The translations under genes were made by a program, and so were the position numbers. From contig CAKSFT010000006.1 in assembly GCA_934454145.1 (NCBI GenBank), forward strand, positions 1 to 64,000: 64,000 nucleotides of DNA. The letters are read 5' to 3'. The notes below the pieces were generated by a model. The model saw nothing but the letters and a program-made list of their open reading frames with translations. It was not told the origin of the DNA and did not search any database. The DNA comes from an uncultured Clostridia bacterium. GTDB taxonomy: Bacteria > Bacillota > Clostridia > UBA1381. Shown piece after piece: positions 42,574 to 49,245 of this stretch; the stretch's first letter is position 1; every line of letters begins with the position of its first letter.

Positions 42574-42608
42574 AAAAACTGCTCAAAAAAAATTTGGGCA
42601 GTTTTTTT
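42574..42608 (+). terminator. Terminator after the stalk-domain remnant
   Basis: AAAAACTGCTC pairs with GGGCAGTTTTT and is followed by T residues. It closes off transcription before the recombinase unit. Confidence 0.75.
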
Positions 42609-42793
42609 GATGCGAAAAAAGGGTGTATTATTTTTTCGATTCGCTGTCTGCCCCTTTATTTTATTGTTTCAAAATCAAAGAAAAAAAGACAGTGCTCACA
42701 AATACATTTACTGTCATCTTCTCTTGCAGCTCAAGTATTATTTTGTCAAAAGAACCGCCTTAAATATTCTAAAACAGATATTGTTTTTATTAT

Positions 42794-42822
42794 TCATAAA
42801 TCACAAGGTAATTTCATACTTA
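42794..42822 (+). promoter_or_regulatory. Candidate sigma-E-like promoter before the recombinase unit
   Basis: TCATAAA (42794-42800) fits the sigma-E -35 pattern K-H-ATA-W-W, and CATACTTA (42815-42822) matches six of eight positions of CATACAxT, with a 14-nt spacer. It lies about 50 bp before the 53-residue gene. Such matches occur by chance in AT-rich DNA, so this is only a candidate for mother-cell expression. Confidence 0.3.
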
Positions 42823-42872
42823 TGTACAAATACATAATTACAAAAATAACTTATCGAAAGGTGGAATTCTAT

Positions 42873-43034
42873 ATGACAAAAACTGTACAAGCAAACGACA
42901 GATTAAAGAATAACCGTGAGCAATTTGAGCAGGAACTTAAAATGTTCATAAATCAGAAATTATTTGACAAGCACATAATTTCAGAAGATATGTATTTTAC
43001 GGCAAAAGAGCTTTTACTTAAAAAAGCGGGCTGA
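42873..43034 (+). CDS. 53-residue protein, candidate directionality factor
   Basis: The frame starts MTKTVQANDRLKNNREQFEQ and ends FTAKELLLKKAG. It has a GAAAGGTGG site 8 nt before the ATG. The sequence is mostly charged helix with a KLFDKHIISEDMYFTAKELLLKK part resembling a SHOCT-like short domain. It lies 180 bp upstream of the large serine recombinase and in the same direction. Small basic proteins beside such recombinases act as recombination directionality factors in SPbeta (SprB) and the C. difficile skin element. The assignment here rests on position and size only. Confidence 0.6.
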   Translation: MTKTVQANDRLKNNREQFEQELKMFINQKLFDKHIISEDMYFTAKELLLKKAG

Positions 43035-43214
43035 TTAATACCGAAGGCAAGTAATCCGAACTCTGATTTTGAGTGGCGGATTTCTGCTTTCGCTGTGTTA
43101 AAATACTCGTTAATATCGCGCCTTGCAAAGAGGACAAGCCGAAATATGCCGAAATTATGCCTTTTCAGGCGGGTTAGGATTACTTTCTTTCGGCTTAGAC
43201 AGGAGGAAAGCAAA

Positions 43215-44930
43215 ATGAATATTTACGAAATGCGACAGGATATGCGAATGCGCCATACGCGAGTATCCGACTATCCCTTGCGTGTTGTGTACTATGCAAG
43301 AGTTTCAACGGACAAATACGACCAATTACATTCTCTCGACGCCCAAAAAAACTATTTTGAAAATCTTTTGGAAAGAAATCCGAACTGGACATTTGTACGC
43401 GGCTATGTTGATGAGGGACTGACCGGAACAAAGATTGACAAAAGAGACAGTTTTATAGAGATGATGCGTGATGCAAAGCGCGGCAAATTTGACCTTATCT
43501 GTACCAAAGAGGTTTCAAGATTTGCGAGAAACACACTTGACAGTCTCAGCTGCACAAGAGAACTCTTAACCTATGGCGTTGCCGTATATTTTGAGAATGA
43601 CAATCTGAATACCATTGACGAGGACTGTGATTTCAGACTTACCACTATGGCAAGTCTTGCACAGGAGGAATCACGCAAAACCTCTGAAAGACTTAAATTC
43701 GGTTTTCGTGAATCTATTAAAAAGGGTACTGTACTCGGAAACGACAGCATTTGGGGTTATCACAAGGAAAAAGGAAAATTGGTTATCGTGCCGGAGGAAG
43801 CGGATATGGTGCGGCGAATATTCGATTTATACGCAAACGAAGATTTCGGCATAAGAAAAATTGCAAAAATCTTATCCGATGACGGACTTCGCAACAGCGC
43901 CGGCAATCCGTTTTCATTTTCAACAATTAAAGGAATATTGGTTAATCCCAAATACAAGGGGTTCTATTGCGGAAACAAGACGCATAAGGTCAATTTTTTG
44001 AGTAATGAAATTGCGTATGTTCCGCAGGGCGAATGGGTTATGTACAAAGACCACGAAAAAGTACCGCCCATTGTGTCGGCGCAGCTTTGGGACAAGGCAA
44101 ACCGAAAACTCAAAGAACGCAGCGAAAAAATGTCAAACGGCGATAAGACAAGCTATCAGAACAAATATCTGTATTCGGGCAAGATTATGTGCGGCGAGCA
44201 TAACACTTGTTATCACCATACTGTTTACCGCTATAAATCCGGGGATAAGGAATTATGGACCTGCAAGGAGTACGGAAACGGCAACAAATGCCGAAATCCG
44301 CTTGTCTATACGAGCGAAATCGACGCAGTAATGAAAGAGGTATATTCTCAGATTATATGCGAGAAAACCTCCATTATAAACGACCTTATAGAGCTTTATA
44401 AGGAAAGTGGAAGTACAAAGGCAATCGTAAAACAAAAAATAAAAACCGAGTCCGACATCAATGTTATTCTTGCAAAAAAGGACAAACTTCTTGACTTGGT
44501 TATGGACGACAGAATTTCAAATGAAGAATTTGAACAAAGAAATAATGCTTTTAATGAGCAGATTGAGGAAATGAAAGCAAGACTTTCCGAACTCAGCGAA
44601 GAGGAGCGAAAAAGTCTTGACTTAAAGGAAAGTATCGAGAGCTTGAGGGGCGCAATCAGCAACGAACTTGATTTCACCGACAATATCAGCAAAAATGTTG
44701 TTGATAGTTTTATTGATAAAATTGTAGTTTTCAAGGGAGATGCCGAGAATGAAATTAACCTAAAAATTTTCTTGAAACTTCTGCCCGGTGATATTCAGAA
44801 TTTCACCGAAAACTCCCACACACTTACCTTTGCCAACGGACAACTTATTCAAACCCGAGGAGGAAATTCAAGGTCATTGAAAGCATATGATTTGACTTTC
44901 CGGTATGATTTGTGCTATTGTCTGGAATGA
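43215..44930 (+). CDS. Large serine recombinase of the spoIVA element
   Basis: The resolvase-type catalytic domain (about residues 22-165) has the nucleophile Ser31 in YYARVSTDKYDQLHSL and the conserved EVSRFARNTLD and LASLAQEESRKTSERL-like segments. A recombinase domain (about 190-300), a zinc beta-ribbon with Cys pairs (MCGEHNTC, LWTCKEYGNGNKC) and a long coiled coil (about 425-515) follow. This is the SpoIVCA/SprA/phiC31 type that integrates at attB/attP and needs a partner for excision. AGGAGG lies before the ATG at 43215; 571 residues. It is 2.7 kb from the right junction and reads towards it, and is the only integrase in the element. Confidence 0.95.
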   Translation: MNIYEMRQDMRMRHTRVSDYPLRVVYYARVSTDKYDQLHSLDAQKNYFENLLERNPNWTFVRGYVDEGLTGTKIDKRDSFIEMMRDAKRGKFDLICTKEVSRFARNTLDSLSCTRELLTYGVAVYFENDNLNTIDEDCDFRLTTMASLAQEESRKTSERLKFGFRESIKKGTVLGNDSIWGYHKEKGKLVIVPEEADMVRRIFDLYANEDFGIRKIAKILSDDGLRNSAGNPFSFSTIKGILVNPKYKGFYCGNKTHKVNFLSNEIAYVPQGEWVMYKDHEKVPPIVSAQLWDKANRKLKERSEKMSNGDKTSYQNKYLYSGKIMCGEHNTCYHHTVYRYKSGDKELWTCKEYGNGNKCRNPLVYTSEIDAVMKEVYSQIICEKTSIINDLIELYKESGSTKAIVKQKIKTESDINVILAKKDKLLDLVMDDRISNEEFEQRNNAFNEQIEEMKARLSELSEEERKSLDLKESIESLRGAISNELDFTDNISKNVVDSFIDKIVVFKGDAENEINLKIFLKLLPGDIQNFTENSHTLTFANGQLIQTRGGNSRSLKAYDLTFRYDLCYCLE

Positions 44931-44968
44931 AAAATGGTGCACAGGTCAATGCCTGTGCACCATTTTTA
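44931..44968. terminator. Bidirectional terminator after the recombinase
   Basis: AAAAATGGTGCACAGG pairs perfectly with CCTGTGCACCATTTTT around 6 nt. It separates the recombinase from the convergent toxin-immunity operon. Confidence 0.9.
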
Positions 44969-44969
44969 T

Positions 44970-45284
44970 TCAGTCGTTATTTTCCCATAATACAGTACCA
45001 TCTTCTAATGAAACTTTTTTAGGAATACATTTTAAGGAAATCTCTATTGAATTATCATATATTTCAACGGAGTCATCATGTCCAGGTGATAAAATCTGAA
45101 CCTCATTTACACCTATACTGTACTCGCCAATATAATCTTCATCACCCGGTTCTGTATCGGTCTCACATATTCCTGTGAAAGATTTGCATTTGACTTTAAG
45201 ACCATTTTCCCATTCAATAATCAACATATCTTTTTCAAAATAATCGTCGATAACAAAAAGTAAATTCTTGTATGTATCTTCCAT
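44970..45284 (-). CDS. Putative immunity protein
   Basis: The 104-residue acidic protein (MEDTYKNLLFVIDDYFEKDM...) is not one I can place in a named family. It directly follows the Ntox50 toxin gene on the same strand (21-bp gap), the usual place of the cognate immunity protein. Its acidity suits binding to a basic RNase. AGAGGT lies 7 nt before the ATG at 45284. Confidence 0.6.
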   Translation of the reverse strand: MEDTYKNLLFVIDDYFEKDMLIIEWENGLKVKCKSFTGICETDTEPGDEDYIGEYSIGVNEVQILSPGHDDSVEIYDNSIEISLKCIPKKVSLEDGTVLWENND

Positions 45285-45305
45285 AATCATAACCTCTTTC
45301 ATATT

Positions 45306-45662
45306 TTATTTTAACCATTTAGGTTTGGCGGGAACAACATGTGCATTCCCCTTATTATCATAATGAATTGTTGCACGGGTTGTATCGTAGTATTTTCCTG
45401 TTCTTATATCATAAAATTTCCCTATATTCTTCCCATAATCAACAACAACCTTGTTATTACCATAACTTTGTCCTTTACCAACTGCATCCCTTAAAAGTTT
45501 ATTTGGGTTTGAAGTTAGAATGCTGGGGTTTTTACCATTTGCTCTCTGTTGATTATAGTTATTTGTGCCTTTTATATGCTTGTCTTGACGACCTTGATGA
45601 ATTTGAGCATTAGAACGACCGCCTTTTGTATTGCCAAAATTACCGCCTGCACCTGCACCCAT
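45306..45662 (-). CDS. Polymorphic toxin domain, Ntox50 type
   Basis: After a glycine-rich start (MGAGAGGNFGNTKGG) the rest matches the Ntox50 toxin domain: KHIKGTNNYNQQRANGKNPS, LLRDAVGKGQ, VDYGKNIGKFYDIRTGKYYDT and TIHYDNKGNAHVVPAKP. The family is predicted to be an RNase with conserved His, Lys and Thr. It is a stand-alone 118-residue gene with no delivery domain or signal peptide. Its ATG overlaps the stop of the DUF4417 gene by one base (TAATG), so translation depends on that gene. Confidence 0.8.
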   Translation of the reverse strand: MGAGAGGNFGNTKGGRSNAQIHQGRQDKHIKGTNNYNQQRANGKNPSILTSNPNKLLRDAVGKGQSYGNNKVVVDYGKNIGKFYDIRTGKYYDTTRATIHYDNKGNAHVVPAKPKWLK

Positions 45663-46324
45663 TAAGCAGTCACCTGCTTTCTGGATTTTGAAAATTCACT
45701 TTCAAAAGGCATTATATTTATGCCGATATCCCGATATTTCTTGAAAATATTATCAGGTGCACTGCCGTACACAATAATTGTCCTCGGCGATAACCTTTTA
45801 ACCATTTCCGCAAGACCATCTTTGAAATAATCTTTATCAATTCTGCGCTTTATACAACCGTGAGTACCTACCGCAACAGTTTTGAATTTCTCAATTCCGT
45901 CAAAGCAAAATTCATATGTACGCTTATCATTGAACCTCACATTGGGTATAATTTCAACTCCGTTATTTTGAAGCCAAGCCGACAAAGCTTTTCCTCTGTA
46001 CGTATTCCACATTTGCATACAGAGCGGCATATTTCGATACAGGCTAAAGTCCGGTGAAATTATGCCCTTAAACTTTTTGAGTTTCGCAAGGTACTGTTTG
46101 GGATTATGCCATAAGCGTTCAAATTTTATATCATGCTCATAAAACATAACCCAGCAGTCAAAATCTTTCCACATTCCTGCCATCGCTTTTGAAAAAGGCA
46201 CCAATTTTTCGGGGATAAGGTTACTTGTCTTTATAACGGGCAACTCAAAATATCCTTCATAATCGGAATTTTTAACCAAAAACGAATGGAATACATCGTA
46301 ATTATTAAATTTTTCGTTTTGCAT
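45662..46324 (-). CDS. DUF4417 protein
   Basis: The 220 residues match DUF4417, a family common in phages and integrative elements of Firmicutes (PVIKTSNLIPEKLVPFSKAM, then WNTYRGKALSAWLQNNGVEIIPNVRFND and TVAVGTHGCIK). Its function is unknown. AGGAGG lies 12 nt before the ATG at 46324; a TTG three codons earlier is too close to that site. It leads the toxin-immunity operon and is divergent from the candidate small RNA at 46404-46490. Confidence 0.8.
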   Translation of the reverse strand: MQNEKFNNYDVFHSFLVKNSDYEGYFELPVIKTSNLIPEKLVPFSKAMAGMWKDFDCWVMFYEHDIKFERLWHNPKQYLAKLKKFKGIISPDFSLYRNMPLCMQMWNTYRGKALSAWLQNNGVEIIPNVRFNDKRTYEFCFDGIEKFKTVAVGTHGCIKRRIDKDYFKDGLAEMVKRLSPRTIIVYGSAPDNIFKKYRDIGINIMPFESEFSKSRKQVTA

Positions 46325-46368
46325 TTTGCACAAAATCCTCCTGTAAATTAAAATATTTAAAAAAACTC

Positions 46369-46397
46369 TTGATTTTAATTAACAGGTGTGCTAAAAT
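46369..46397 (+). promoter_or_regulatory. Promoter of the candidate small RNA
   Basis: TTGATT (46369-46374), 17 nt, TAAAAT (46392-46397). The -10 lies in the left arm of a 15-bp inverted repeat with one mismatch (46382-46396 and 46421-46435), which may be an operator or part of the RNA fold. Confidence 0.6.
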
Positions 46398-46403
46398 ATA
46401 ACC

Positions 46404-46490
46404 ATAGCAAAGAGGTTTGCTTTTAGCATACCTGTGAGAAACACATTGTTAAGTTGTTGGTAGCAACTTTTCTAATGTGTTTTTTATTTT
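46404..46490 (+). ncRNA. Candidate small RNA between immA and DUF4417
   Basis: A transcript from the promoter at 46369-46397 would start near 46404 and end at a terminator made of AAACACATT/AATGTGTTT (46439-46447 with 46474-46482) followed by TTTTTATTTTT. It contains an AGCAAA-TTTGCT hairpin and an AGTTG-CAACT hairpin and has no reading frame. It runs opposite to the genes on both sides. About 85 nt; I cannot assign it to a known RNA family. Confidence 0.5.
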
Positions 46491-46518
46491 TATTACAATC
46501 AAATCACATCATCCTTTC

Positions 46519-47031
46519 TTAATGACTTAAATTATATCTTGCCGCCGGTAGTGAAACACCGCATTGCTCCGATATTTCTTCCGGTGAAAGAGTCTGAATT
46601 AATTCATGTGGGCACATAATTTCTCCCGCAAGTGCTTTTGCCTGCCATTCGGGGTCTTCATATGCGCTAACATTTGTGTTTTCAAAATTTCTTTCAAACT
46701 TAACGCCACAGATTACAAGTAATAAGTAATGTGCAATTTCGTGCATTACTGTCATTCTGTCTCTGCCATTACCCTCTGTTGCTCCGTAATAAACATCTTC
46801 TCTTATTCGTATAATATGGTTTACAATATCGGTCTCTCCGTGTTTTTTCTTTGGAAATTCTTCTCTTGGCACATACTCATAAGAAAAATCAGGGAATAAT
46901 AACGGCATTACATTTTCTAAAATTGTTATTACAGGAATATATAGTCTGTCTTCAACCTGCAAAATTTCCCGCATTACTTTTGCAAGAGAGCGTAATTCCG
47001 TACGCTGTATGGGTTCTGCAATATAAGTCAA
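46519..47031 (-). CDS. immA: ImmA/IrrE-family metallopeptidase
   Basis: The zinc motif HEIAH in MTVMHEIAHYLLL, followed by EDPEWQAKALAGEIMCP, is typical of ImmA/IrrE. In ICEBs1 and phage 105, ImmA cleaves the partner repressor ImmR after DNA damage or other cues. The partner here is the XRE gene 4 bp upstream. This pair is the most likely genetic switch of the element. 170 residues. Confidence 0.9.
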   Translation of the reverse strand: MTYIAEPIQRTELRSLAKVMREILQVEDRLYIPVITILENVMPLLFPDFSYEYVPREEFPKKKHGETDIVNHIIRIREDVYYGATEGNGRDRMTVMHEIAHYLLLVICGVKFERNFENTNVSAYEDPEWQAKALAGEIMCPHELIQTLSPEEISEQCGVSLPAARYNLSH

Positions 47032-47035
47032 ATAG

Positions 47036-47395
47036 TTATTCCTCCGTATTTCTCAATAGTTTTTTTATTTTGTCTAATGTTTCGGTATCAACATTTTCAA
47101 ATTCTCTTGCAAAAAGAATAGCGGTTTCTTTACGAGAATTACTTATGTTGTCAAAGTTAAGAGTAATACTCTTTGCAGAATTGTCCGCAGCATCATTCAA
47201 ATTACTTTTTTCTTCCTCAGACAAGCCGTAAAGCTCAGATATTCTGTTTACCCATTGTTCGGGAATGTTTCTTTTTCCCATTTCTACTGCTGAAAGATAT
47301 GCGGCAGACACATTCAATTTTTCTGCCATGTCCTTTAAAATCTCACCACAGTCAATTCGTATTTTTCTTAAAAATCTTCCAAAATCAGTAAGCAT
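47036..47395 (-). CDS. XRE-family repressor (ImmR-like)
   Basis: The N-terminal helix-turn-helix (GRFLRKIRIDCGEILKDMAEKLNVSAAYLSAVE) is followed by about 50 residues for oligomerisation. The ATG at 47395 has GGGAGG 11 nt upstream; the frame extends 14 codons further without a site. The gene is transcribed from a strong promoter at the right end of the element and is followed at once by immA. It probably represses element functions until cleaved. Confidence 0.85.
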   Translation of the reverse strand: MLTDFGRFLRKIRIDCGEILKDMAEKLNVSAAYLSAVEMGKRNIPEQWVNRISELYGLSEEEKSNLNDAADNSAKSITLNFDNISNSRKETAILFAREFENVDTETLDKIKKLLRNTEE

Positions 47396-47423
47396 TTTTA
47401 TAATCGCCTCCCTTACGTTTTCT

Positions 47424-47452
47424 ATTATAACACGCAATGTTTAATTTGTCAG
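47424..47452 (-). promoter_or_regulatory. Promoter of the XRE-immA operon
   Basis: Minus-strand CTGACA (47447-47452), 17 nt, TATAAT (47424-47429); about 30 bp before the XRE start. Confidence 0.8.
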
Positions 47453-47503
47453 CAGTTTTTGTTGAATTTATTTTTAAAATTGTGTAGGCTTAAATATGCA
47501 TCA

Positions 47504-47532
47504 TTGACAATTAGGGGTTTTCGCGGTAAAAT
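47504..47532 (+). promoter_or_regulatory. Outward promoter at the right end of the element
   Basis: TTGACA (47504-47509), 17 nt, TAAAAT (47527-47532). It reads through attR into the 3' part of spoIVA and the lipoprotein gene. A second TATAAT-like box follows at 47541. Confidence 0.65.
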
Positions 47533-47581
47533 ACAGATAGTATAATAAAATTCAATTAAGCACATCTGTTTGCTGCGAACA

Positions 47582-47592
47582 ATACATATGAT
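47582..47592 (+). repeat. attR core of the spoIVA element
   Basis: Second copy of the 11-bp ATACATATGAT. The element arm on the left contains TCTGTTTG (47565-47572), the exact reverse complement of CAAACAGA in the attL arm. To the right spoIVA resumes in frame. Confidence 0.85.
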
Positions 47593-47863
47593 AAAAGCCG
47601 ACATTGAAACCGAAGTAAGTCCTATTGTCGGCACAGAAAAGCAATCGGAAGAGCTTGTGCATTATCTGCTGGAAGAATTTGAAACAGACCCGTCAAAAAT
47701 CTGGGAATCAAATATTTTTGGCAAGTCGCTTTATGAACTCGTAAACGAAGGACTTCACAATAAGCTCTCGCGCATGCCCGACGAGTCCAGGCTCAAACTG
47801 CGCGAAACTCTTCAGCGCATCATAAACGAGGGCAGCGGCGGACTTATATGTATTATTCTTTAA
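47588..47863 (+). CDS. spoIVA: spoIVA, 3' part, displaced by the element
   Basis: From Met at 47588 the frame encodes MIKADIETEVSPIVGTEKQS and continues through WESNIFGKSLYELVNEGL to the conserved C-terminus LQRIINEGSGGLICIIL. This is the last 91 residues of SpoIVA, needed in the family for localisation and polymer anchoring. There is no ribosome binding site for a separate protein. The frame joins the 5' part at 21672-21682 without any change. No frameshift or stop is present in either part, so the gene has stayed under selection. Confidence 0.95.
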   Translation: MIKADIETEVSPIVGTEKQSEELVHYLLEEFETDPSKIWESNIFGKSLYELVNEGLHNKLSRMPDESRLKLRETLQRIINEGSGGLICIIL

Positions 47864-47880
47864 TATGAGGTGTTTATCGT

Positions 47881-48546
47881 TTGAAAAAATCTGTCTTTTT
47901 GCTTTTGCTTGCCCTTTCTCTCACAGGGTGTGCGGCAAACGGTGCAAAAGTGGATATGCAAAAAAAAACATATGAAGGAAACGGATATTCCATGACAATG
48001 GAAATACCTGTCATTCACGGTCCTGCCGATTTTGCAAGGGAAATAAATGCCCAATATACAGAGTTGTGCGACTCTATCCTGAATAAATTTCCCGAAGAGG
48101 CAGAACGTTCCGCCGTTCCCAAAGATACGCTTAAGCTTACACAAAAAGTGGCTTTCAACAAAAACGGTATATTGAGCATCGTCGGAGAGTGTGAATCCTT
48201 CACCGGAGGGCCGCACAGCAACCTCAGCAGAGTCGTCAAAAATATTGACATGAAAAATAAACGCATAATAAAGCTTGAGAATTTATTTGCCGATTCAGGA
48301 TATACAGACCGCATAAATTCATACATAGAAACAACCGCCGAGCATTCCCCCGCCGACTTCCGCGACCTGTGGAAAAAACCCACAATGACATCGGAACGTG
48401 AATTTTACTTATCCCCCGATGGGCTGGTTATATTTTTTCCTCCGTATGAACTGTCATATTATTCAAAGGGTTTTGTGGAAATAAAAATCCCTTATGAAGA
48501 AATCCGTAATTATATGAATCCCGAATATTCGGTATTGCTCCAATAA
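47881..48546 (+). CDS. DUF3298 (RsiV-like) lipoprotein
   Basis: A lipoprotein signal (MKKSVFLLLLALSLTGCAAN, lipobox L-T-G-C) is followed by a DUF4163-like region with YSMTMEIPVIHG and a C-terminal DUF3298 domain (REFYLSPDGLVIFFPPYELSYYSKG). Such domains bind ligands such as lysozyme in RsiV; here the role outside the membrane is unknown. The start is TTG, 7 nt after GAGGTG. The gene lies 17 bp after spoIVA, so it was probably co-transcribed with it before the insertion. 221 residues. Confidence 0.85.
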   Translation: MKKSVFLLLLALSLTGCAANGAKVDMQKKTYEGNGYSMTMEIPVIHGPADFAREINAQYTELCDSILNKFPEEAERSAVPKDTLKLTQKVAFNKNGILSIVGECESFTGGPHSNLSRVVKNIDMKNKRIIKLENLFADSGYTDRINSYIETTAEHSPADFRDLWKKPTMTSEREFYLSPDGLVIFFPPYELSYYSKGFVEIKIPYEEIRNYMNPEYSVLLQ

Positions 48547-48582
48547 AAAAAACGGTCATCAGCCAAGCAGCTAAATAATGAA

Positions 48583-48623
48583 AAAAACAGTCCAAGGCTT
48601 TATGGTTGCTTTGGACTGTTTTT
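48583..48623 (+). terminator. Terminator after the lipoprotein gene
   Basis: AAACAGTCCAA-GC pairs with GC-TTGGACTGTTT and is followed by T residues, 37 bp after the stop. Confidence 0.85.
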
Positions 48624-48787
48624 ACTCCGTATTATATAACCACTTTTAAGAAATTTTTACACCAATTCGGTTTGTTATGAATACGGAACATTAAAAATAT
48701 AATTTCCGCAGCGCGGTTTAATTACACTTTTAATGATTTTTTTCAAAGAATCGATCTCATCGGTTTTAATTGTCTTTACGAAAATGC

Positions 48788-48979
48788 TTATTTAATTTTG
48801 TTTTCGTAGTCTTCAATCATCTTTTTAACCATCTGGCCGCCGATAGAACCTGCTTGCTTTGCAGTCAAGTCACCGTTGTAACCCTGCTTGAGTGTTACAC
48901 CAACTTCACTTGCAGCTTCCATCTTAAAGTTTTCCATAGCCTTCTTTGCTTCAGGCACGTTAATCTTGCTCTTAGACAT
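48788..48979 (-). CDS. Alpha/beta-type small acid-soluble spore protein
   Basis: These forespore proteins coat and protect spore DNA and feed amino acids to germination. The 63 residues contain both signatures: the germination protease site region KMEAASEVGV and the DNA-binding GYNGDLTAKQAGSIGGQMVKKMIEDYE. A GGAGGAG site precedes the ATG. A sigma-G-like promoter is visible upstream. The 165-bp gap from the terminator at 48623 holds no gene. Confidence 0.95.
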   Translation of the reverse strand: MSKSKINVPEAKKAMENFKMEAASEVGVTLKQGYNGDLTAKQAGSIGGQMVKKMIEDYENKIK

Positions 48980-49058
48980 ATTCGTTCTCCTCCATCATTT
49001 TTCGGGATTTTTCTGTATCCCTTTTGTCTTTTGCAACCGCTTTTGTCGGTTACATTCA

Positions 49059-49087
49059 TATTTTGCGCATGAATGTATTTTATATTC
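49059..49087 (-). promoter_or_regulatory. Candidate sigma-G promoter of the SASP gene
   Basis: On the minus strand GAATA (49083-49087) and CAAAATA (49059-49065) are 17 nt apart, close to the sigma-G consensus (GHATR and CATxHTA). The position 80 bp before the SASP start fits forespore expression. Confidence 0.4.
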
Positions 49088-49121
49088 CAAAAAAAATTTA
49101 CCAAAAAAATAAATTTATGTA

Positions 49122-49150
49122 TTGACAAAATCCCATTGCTGTGGTAGAAT
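49122..49150 (+). promoter_or_regulatory. Promoter of tRNA-Glu
   Basis: TTGACA (49122-49127), 17 nt, TAGAAT (49145-49150), 13 bp before the tRNA. Confidence 0.8.
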
Positions 49151-49163
49151 AGATTGGTAATTC

Positions 49164-49238
49164 GGCCCGTTGGTCAAGCGGTTAAGACTCCGCCCTCTCA
49201 CGGCGGCGACAAGGGTTCGATTCCCTTACGGGTCACCA
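49164..49238 (+). tRNA. tRNA-Glu (CTC)
   Basis: Acceptor arms GGCCCGT and ACGGGTC pair, the anticodon stem CCGCC/GGCGG encloses the loop CTCTCAC with anticodon CTC (reads GAG), the T arm contains GGTTCGATTCC, and CCA is encoded at 49236-49238. 75 nt including CCA. Confidence 0.95.
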
Positions 49239-49245
49239 ATTGATA

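Larger units (their letters stand above)
21683..47592 (+). mobile_element. spoIVA-intervening element, 25.9 kb
   Basis: The distance between the two core repeats is 25,910 bp. Removing it restores an open 492-codon spoIVA. The element encodes a large serine recombinase (43215-44930) and a small protein upstream of it, XRE/ImmA regulators, toxin-like modules and a carbohydrate catabolic locus. No terminase, capsid, tail, relaxase or type IV secretion gene is present, so it is neither an intact prophage nor a self-transmissible conjugative element. By analogy with skin and SPbeta elements it may excise in the mother cell during sporulation; that is inference. Confidence 0.9.

Noticed and set aside
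21683..47592. Intact prophage or conjugative element
   Set aside because: No terminase, portal, capsid, tail, holin, relaxase, coupling protein or type IV secretion gene is present in the 25.9 kb.
21672..47592. Assembly chimera instead of a real insertion
   Set aside because: Both halves of spoIVA join exactly in frame at a shared core, the inner arms form a symmetric attP, and a matching recombinase is inside; a chance misjoin would not produce this. Read-level proof is still not available here.
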